64,000 nt of DNA from assembly GCF_020360975.1 (NCBI RefSeq), contig NW_025408670.1, forward strand, positions 2,356,001 through 2,420,000, read 5' to 3'. The position numbers were made by a program, and so were the translations under genes. The first letter of the stretch is position 1, and each line of letters begins with the position of its first letter. The DNA is from Hirsutella rhossiliensis. Its lineage: Eukaryota; Ascomycota; Sordariomycetes; Hypocreales; Ophiocordycipitaceae. Positions 59,321-64,000 of the stretch are shown piece by piece. The notes under the pieces were generated by a model, which was not told the DNA's origin, did no database searches, and saw only the letters and a list, made by a program, of their open reading frames with translations.

Positions 59321-61800
59321 TTACAGATGGCGTACCTCGTTTTTTGCCTGGTCCTTATTCGTTTCATTTGGGTATTCTTCTTCGATTTGTTGTTGATATC
59401 GTTTCTTTATGTTTTCGTCGCGTGGTGTCGTGTCGGGGCTCAAGAGACTGATTTCTTGTAGCCAATCGAAGATTTCTTGTTTCTCAACGCTGTGTTGTTT
59501 GCATTGTGCTGCTTCGCAGTTGATTGCGTACCGTGCTTCGCAATTCTGTTCGTTTTCGTACCAGGAATCGAGTTTTCGTTCTGCGTCTTTCTGTTTTGCG
59601 CGTAGTTCTTCTGCGTTAATTTTTCCTTGGTCGAATGTAGCTTGTAGCCTTCGTAGGTGTCGCCAGTAGTCCTTTGGTGCACCGTTGTGTCGTTTGTGCC
59701 ATGCTCGTGCCTTTTCGTGTTCGTGAACTTTGCAGTTCGGGTGTGCACATTCGTTGTAATCTTCTTCGTCGCATCTGATTCGTTGCGCGAGTCTTGTGAA
59801 GATAGATGGTTCGGATGCCTTAGAGCGAGTGGCGTTGTGCCATTCCCCAATTTTGGCGTGTTTGTGGATTTTGCATGTTTCCGAAAGACATCTCGTTAAA
59901 GAACCGTAATCATCGCGGCATTCAAGTGGCGTGCCGTAATCGGGTTCCAATAACATGACTTGGTCGTTCGGGTAACGTTGATCGATTTTCCAGTAGTCCA
60001 GTTCCGTGCTTAGGTAGGGTTTCGAAAGTATTTGTCCGTCGAATCTGACTGGGAAGGCGTCGTGTCGTGCCTTCATCTGAAGTGTATCATGCAGTCCAAA
60101 TAGACGCATGAGATCCATGAAATATGTTTGTGCTCTTCGTGACTGAGCACTGTTCTTGGGTCATCTGAAAATTCTCCTCGTGGTTGCCATTCTCGTTGTA
60201 GGGCTGTAAAGGTGTCGACTGCGGCGATAGCCACAGCGTAGTCTCCTCCGCGTGGTGCCGGTTGGTATCGAATCAATGCAGCTTGTTGGTTTTCCGTGAG
60301 AATTTGAGGTATTTGTTGAGTTCCAATTTTGAGCATTTCTTCGAATTCTTCGAAGTATGGAGCGTGTTCTCCAATCGTGGCGTTTTCCTTAGTAGTGAGG
60401 GTGGTGGTGCGAGTTCATCCTCGTCTTCTGTTTCTTGTAGCGTGTCTTGTTCTTCAGAGCTTGTGTCGTCGAAACTTCGTTGTTCCTCTTCGGGTTGTTG
60501 TCCGAGTTTCGTGAGCATAAGGGCTGCGTCCGTATCTTCTTTGTTATGTTGTTTATAGACTGCCCGTCGTTGTTGTCGATTTTTGTTTCGCATGTCTTCC
60601 TGGAATCGTTTGCCGTTCTTCCTGATCCAGTCTTGGGAGACTCCTTCAGGATAGGGGTGTTCCGGTTCTGCGAATTTGACTTGTTTCTGTGTTGTGGGAT
60701 CTCTTCGTTGCACCATTGCAAGGGTTTTCTTTGGTGGCTTTGGGAACCATCCGGTACCGTTTTTGTCGCTTAGGTGTACCGTGCATTTGTCGTCGTAGCA
60801 TGCAGTCCAACTAAGGAGTTCATGCTTTGGTTCCTGCTTGTTAGTAGCGTTCAGGTGTCTCTTACCTTCTGGGGCTGGGGCCCAGTGAACTTTCTTCTCC
60901 TTGCGAGGTTGCTTGCAATTTCGTGAGAAATGTCCAACTTTCCCGCAGTTGAAGCATTTTCCTTCGCCCTTCTTTGTTGCATCCAGGTCCATTTTGCCTG
61001 GGTTAGTTGTGTGGGCGTAAGCAATGGGAGTTTCGCGCTTCTTCTTGTAGTTGGCGCGTCGGTTAAAGTTGTTCCCATAGGAAGGGTTCCAGTTTCCTCT
61101 TCCTTGTTTCTTTCTTGGCGTCGCGCATACTGTCTGTCGTCGATTCGTACTGCCATAGCAATGTAGTCCGAGAGGTTGTCAGGTCGATTTTCCTTGTAGA
61201 GCTCGTCCTTGACTTCTTCTTTCAGCCCGTCGTAGAATCGTGACATAAGAGGTTCGTCGTCCCAATCAAGCTTTGAGGTGACTTGACGGAACTTCGCAGC
61301 ATAATCCGATGCTGAGATCCTTTGTCGGAGTTCTCGAAGTTTCTGTTCGGCCTCTCGTTCCTCGTCGGTTGTTCCGAATACCTTCGTAATGGCTTCTTCG
61401 AATCCTTGGAAACTGGCAAAGACTTCGTCTGTCTCGTTGTCTCGTCGCGCTGGTTGGTTGTCGAGAAAGTCCTCATGATGGGTCCAAACCAGGCGAGTGC
61501 CGTTCCAGATAAACAATTTCCTGCGTGGAGTACCTTTTCGACTGGGTCCGAGAGCTTGGTCGGATAGAATCGGTGGTAGGCTTTGAGTTGGGTGAGAAAG
61601 TCTCGAAGCGTGCCATGAGTACCGTCGAATGGTCCTGGCTGTTTTGGTTTGACTGCTTCTCCGATGTCCCTGACTTGTCCGTTGCCTCCTCCGTTCCTGA
61701 GCACTTGGACCTCCTGTCGAAGGCTGATGATTTCGCGCATCATGTCCTGCGGCGACACGGTGTGTCCCGAGTTGGTTGATCCAGTTTGCTGTGCAGGCAT
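59321..61800 (-). pseudogene. G1 Gag with zinc knuckle and long Cys/His extension
   Basis: The start is placed at MPAQQTG (61800). The capsid-like region runs through GPFDGTHGTLRDFLTQL, FGTTDEEREAEQKLRELR and YDGLKEEVKDELY, typical of Ty3/gypsy Gag. A CCHC knuckle, CFNCGKVGHFSRNC, is at 60915-60956. After it come about 540 more residues before the protease. Three stretches here have C-x7-9-C-x4-C-x2-H, and a fourth has C-x4-C-x2-H. Frame breaks lie near 61465, 61100, 60400 and 60110, each explained by one base lost from a short run. G2 carries the same region, so the extension is a family trait. Confidence 0.85.
59462..59919 (-). other. three CCCH-like motifs in the G1 Gag extension
   Basis: Motif positions are CLSETCKIH plus W at 59840-59890, CAHPNCKVH plus W at 59699-59749, and CEAAQCKQH plus W at 59462-59518. 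Each is preceded by a Cys 7-9 residues upstream and followed by Trp 7-9 residues after the His. A fourth, CYDDKCTVH plus W, lies at 60747-60800 without the upstream Cys. Spacing is near but not equal to the RNA-binding CCCH finger (C-x7-8-C-x5-C-x3-H). Confidence 0.65.
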
Positions 61801-61863
61801 GTTGACAGTTATGCGATATTGCTCAGAGAGACGCGGTATCGTTCTGAACAAGAGCTTTCAACG

Positions 61864-62362
61864 TGTGACGACCGGTGATATTCCCAAGGATAAACCTGTC
61901 GTGGGGTTTATGTTGGCAGATACAACAGGGCGTGGTCTGAGCAATGATAAGTATGTCACGTTGGTGATGAGTCGGAGGTCGTAGACCGTAGACTGTAACC
62001 AGGTAATCAAGTGATCGGAATCAGAGATGAGATCGTGATAGGGATCGTAATGATTGTGTTGAAAGCTAAAGAGCTATCTAGTCTAAAGGAGTGGAATTGG
62101 GTGTCCTTATATACCCAGTGGTCCTTCGTGGATCATTCAGCGAACGTGATGATCCTGTTCACGGATCGTTGGATCATTGAGACGATCCAATGATCCTGTA
62201 CATCGTCGTTGGATCATCGAGATGATCCAATGAGCCGGATCGTTGGGATCACCAAGTGATCCAAATGATCCATCACGTGACTTCGCGGGATCCTGTACCC
62301 CTCCGTCACGTGTCGGCCTTGTTGAGGGCTGCTTGTGACCAACCGTTGGTCGGGTCGTAACA
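61864..62362 (-). repeat. G1 5' LTR
   Basis: A 499-bp LTR nearly identical to 54501-54998, followed by the TATTA duplication. On the minus strand the TATA box (GGGTATATAAGG) lies near 62105-62117 with the GATC-rich array upstream. The sequence just inside the LTR does not begin with TGG, so the priming mechanism is unclear. Confidence 0.92.
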
Positions 62363-62367
62363 TATTA

Positions 62368-62902
62368 AAGTTCTTAAAGTTTTTATTTAGCTTCTTATTC
62401 CTTATTAGTTATTTTAAATACCTTTATAATAGCTTCTTTAAATCCTTAGAAACTAATAAAGACTTTATCTATCTTCTTATCTTATTACGCTAGTTAGTTA
62501 TCTAGAAAGTCCCTTATAATAGGTCTAAACTAAGTAAGTACTATTCTAAATAAATAATTTCCTATATAGAGTACCTTTTTAACTAGGTCTAAGAGTTTAG
62601 TAGGGTAAAACTAATAGTAAGCCTTAAGTTAAGTAAGAAAGTCTTAAAGCATACTATAATTACTATTAAATAATCTTAGCTATTTTAGTTTAATTACTTT
62701 TCTAAGGTCGTTAACTTATTTATTACTTCCTTTATTCTTAAGTAATTATACCTTATATTAAAGGGTAATAATCTCGCGTATTATATTTTAAGGCGATATA
62801 ATAGCTCTAAAGTTAGTTAATTTAGCTTATTATATAGCTATATTAATAGTTACGATATTACTTAAAGTAATATAGTATTATACTAAGTAAGAGCTTTTAA
62901 TA
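62368..62902 (-). pseudogene. G2 Gag N-terminal region, RIP-degraded
   Basis: Collinear with G1 61328-61863. It resumes G2 immediately after the G1 insertion, and stop codons have removed the frame. Confidence 0.75.
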
Positions 62903-63224
62903 TATAATAACTAGTATTATTCCTAAGGGATAAACCTATTAAGGGGTTTATATTAATAGATATAATAAGGCGTAGTCTAGGTAATAATAAGTATATTATA
63001 TTAGTAATAAGTTAGAGGTTATAAACTATAGACTATAACTAAGTAACTAAGTAATTAAAATTAAAGATAAGATTATAATAAAGATCGTAATAATTATATT
63101 AAAAGCTAGAGAGCTATTTATTTAAAGGAGTAAAAGTAAGTAACTATATATACTTATAAAGACTATCCTTAGATTATAGGCCTAGCTATAATCCCTAATA
63201 TTAGATTATATAAAGTATAGTAAT
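62903..63224 (-). repeat. G2 5' LTR, interrupted by element E
   Basis: The first 322 bp of the LTR are present (TATAATAACT... to AGTATAGTAAT). The homologous left LTR continues for about 145 bp beyond this point, so the LTR is cut by the insertion at 63225 and its remainder should lie past the window. Confidence 0.8.
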
Positions 63225-63570
63225 TGTAGGAATGTATCTATCTAGTGGTGTGACCAACCATGGTTGGCACGTGACCCGTACGGTCACGTGTGCGGCTGAG
63301 GGCAGCGTGCCCCCTTTCTCCACGCTGGCCTCTGCCTCCTTAGATAGAGAACAAGACGAATACAACATCACAGGTTAACCCTAGTACCGTCTCATTGCAG
63401 CAGCTGCCGCAGGTGCCTACCCACACTGATCAGTGACCGGCCCACGCCCGTCACAGACAGCTAAGTAGAAGAGACAAATTCCTCAACCTTCGAAGGTGCT
63501 ATAGTCCGCGTCACTTTACTGTGGCCCTGAGTAGCGCTCAGAAGAAGGTTATTTGTGCTAAGAACAAGGA

Positions 63571-63755
63571 ATCTCCCGCTGGTTTGCCCAGCCGCGCGAG
63601 AGTCCTTCCAACTGTTGATTACGATCGCCCGCTAGTTTGCCTAGCCGTGAGCACCGGAATCGACAGGCGACCACATCGCAAACAACTAGTAAGAACGTTC
63701 GACCCTTGACGTTAAGTAGCAAGATCCCCGTCAGTTCAGTCTGGCCGCGAACGAC
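63571..63755 (+). repeat. imperfect direct repeats in the leader of element E
   Basis: Three related stretches occur near 63571, 63624 and 63724, of the pattern CCCGCTGGTTTGCCCAGCCG, CCCGCTAGTTTGCCTAGCCG and CCCGTCAGTTCAGTCTGGCCG. The first two match over about 30 bp. Their role is unknown; packaging or leader structure is possible. Confidence 0.45.
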
Positions 63756-63870
63756 CTACTTAGTACGCGACGCTCGACCTCCTATTAGCGACAACTCGTA
63801 TACGAAGAGACCAATACGAACCCCACATCGTCTCATTCATTTGATCACGATAGCCCCGACCGCCCGAGCT

Positions 63871-64000
63871 ATGTCCCCAGAAGCCCAGCTCGAAGAAATA
63901 TGCGACCAGATGCAGGCACTAGACATCCAAGCATCCGCATTCCGACAAATTAATATCGACCTTTGGGACAACGATATCACACACGACGAAAAGGACAAGA
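63871..64000 (+). CDS. N-terminus of an unknown, possibly Gag-like protein (partial)
   Basis: The frame opens at ATG 63871 (MSPEAQLEEICDQMQALDIQ) and stays open for 43 codons to the window edge. The acidic, helical start and its position about 500 bp inside a TG-bounded insertion suggest a Gag protein of element E. No domain is reached. It could equally be an unrelated host gene captured at the edge. Confidence 0.4.
   Translation, partial: MSPEAQLEEICDQMQALDIQASAFRQINIDLWDNDITHDEKDK

Larger units (their letters stand above)
54501..62362 (-). mobile_element. G1: young full-length Ty3/gypsy chromovirus inside G2
   Basis: The element is 7862 bp with LTRs of 498 and 499 bp that differ only at a few sites. 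It is flanked by a perfect TATTA duplication at 54496-54500 and 62363-62367. It shows no RIP. Gag, protease, RT, RNase H, integrase and chromodomain read in Ty3/gypsy order on the minus strand. An additional ORF lies on the plus strand near the 3' LTR. It inserted into its own relative G2, at the point corresponding to its own position near 61327. Confidence 0.95.
32397..63224 (-). mobile_element. G2: RIP-degraded Ty3/gypsy split by six nested insertions
   Basis: G2 is a relative of G1, read on the minus strand. Its surviving interior pieces are 32863-33094, 33802-34962, 35449-37094, 44821-46483, 52826-53142, 53724-54495 and 62368-62902. They align in order with G1 from its 3' end to its 5' end: RNase H/RT at 35449-37094, protease and late Gag at 44821-46483, mid Gag at 52826-54495 and the Gag start at 62368-62902. 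Removing the insertions leaves about 6.3 kb against 6.9 kb in G1, so some deletions exist. The right LTR is itself cut by element E, so the far end lies outside the window. Confidence 0.88.
63225..64000 (+). mobile_element. element E: probable LTR retrotransposon, 5' part only
   Basis: Unmutated, GC-normal sequence begins abruptly with TGTAGGAATG inside G2's LTR. A candidate short LTR runs to TACAACA near 63367, judged only by TG...CA ends and the following TC as in G1. A 500-bp leader and an open frame follow. The LTR shares the GACCAACC and CACGTG motifs found in G1's U3. The second LTR is outside the window, so the class is inferred. Confidence 0.55.

Noticed and set aside
61840..61863. 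tRNA primer-binding site beside G1's 5' LTR
   Set aside because: The sequence inside the LTR does not start with TGG or resemble a known tRNA 3' end, so no primer was assigned.
59168..61984. Plus-strand frames of 80-163 codons across gag-pol
   Set aside because: They are complements of the Gag, protease and RT coding frames and have no independent motifs. Only 55078-55683 has its own cysteine pattern.
54460..62193. Duplicate 60-codon frames at 54649 and 62011
   Set aside because: They are the same chance frame in the two LTRs of G1.

Overview
The window looks like a transposon-dense, heterochromatin-like stretch of a filamentous ascomycete (Pezizomycotina) genome. The evidence is compositional and genetic. 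Long blocks are extremely AT/TA-rich and almost devoid of CpA and TpG, which is the mark of repeat-induced point mutation (RIP). One spliced gene has short introns of 61 and 66 nt. Every other recognisable protein belongs to a fungal mobile element: Ty1/copia, Ty3/gypsy chromoviruses, pogo/Fot1-type transposons and a Tad-like LINE. I saw no tRNA, rRNA or CRISPR. The only convincing host gene encodes a secreted S41-family peptidase at 10652-13420.

Layout. 1-3526 holds a RIP-degraded AT block, a LINE ORF1 fragment, about 1.2 kb of unmutated sequence of unknown role, a cluster of short palindromic repeats and the N-terminal remnant of a pogo-type transposase. 3527-10190 is a complete minus-strand copia element (copia-1) with 195-bp LTRs and a GAAC-type target duplication (GAAAC). 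10196-13600 is the peptidase gene island. 13639-15844 is a RIP-degraded pogo/Fot1 transposase. 15845-22859 is gypsy A (minus strand, 7015 bp). 22860-32396 is an older minus-strand chromovirus (gypsy D) broken by a copia-2 LTR fragment and by a full copia-2 element (25486-31828).

From 32397 to at least 63224 there is one RIP-degraded gypsy (G2), blown apart by nested insertions. These are a 697-bp solo LTR, a copia-2 solo LTR, gypsy B (37100-44815, itself holding a second 697-bp LTR), a second copia-2 (46489-52820), a 565-bp element with an 8-bp target duplication, and a young un-RIPed relative, gypsy G1 (54501-62362). A new element (E) enters G2's right LTR at 63225 and runs off the window. 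Nearly every insertion boundary is fixed by a target-site duplication, and several are also fixed by the uninterrupted homologous site in G1 or gypsy A.

How the parts relate. The nesting gives a relative history: D and G2 are oldest; gypsy B and the copia-2 copies came next and were RIPed; the 697-bp LTR at 41095, G1 and E are least mutated. G1 carries two features worth attention. One is an opposite-strand ORF with Zn2Cys6-like cysteine spacing followed by a coiled coil. The other is a run of CCCH-like motifs between its zinc knuckle and its protease. G1's reading frames are broken by about ten single-base losses, nearly all in short homopolymers, so sequencing or assembly error must be considered before calling it dead.
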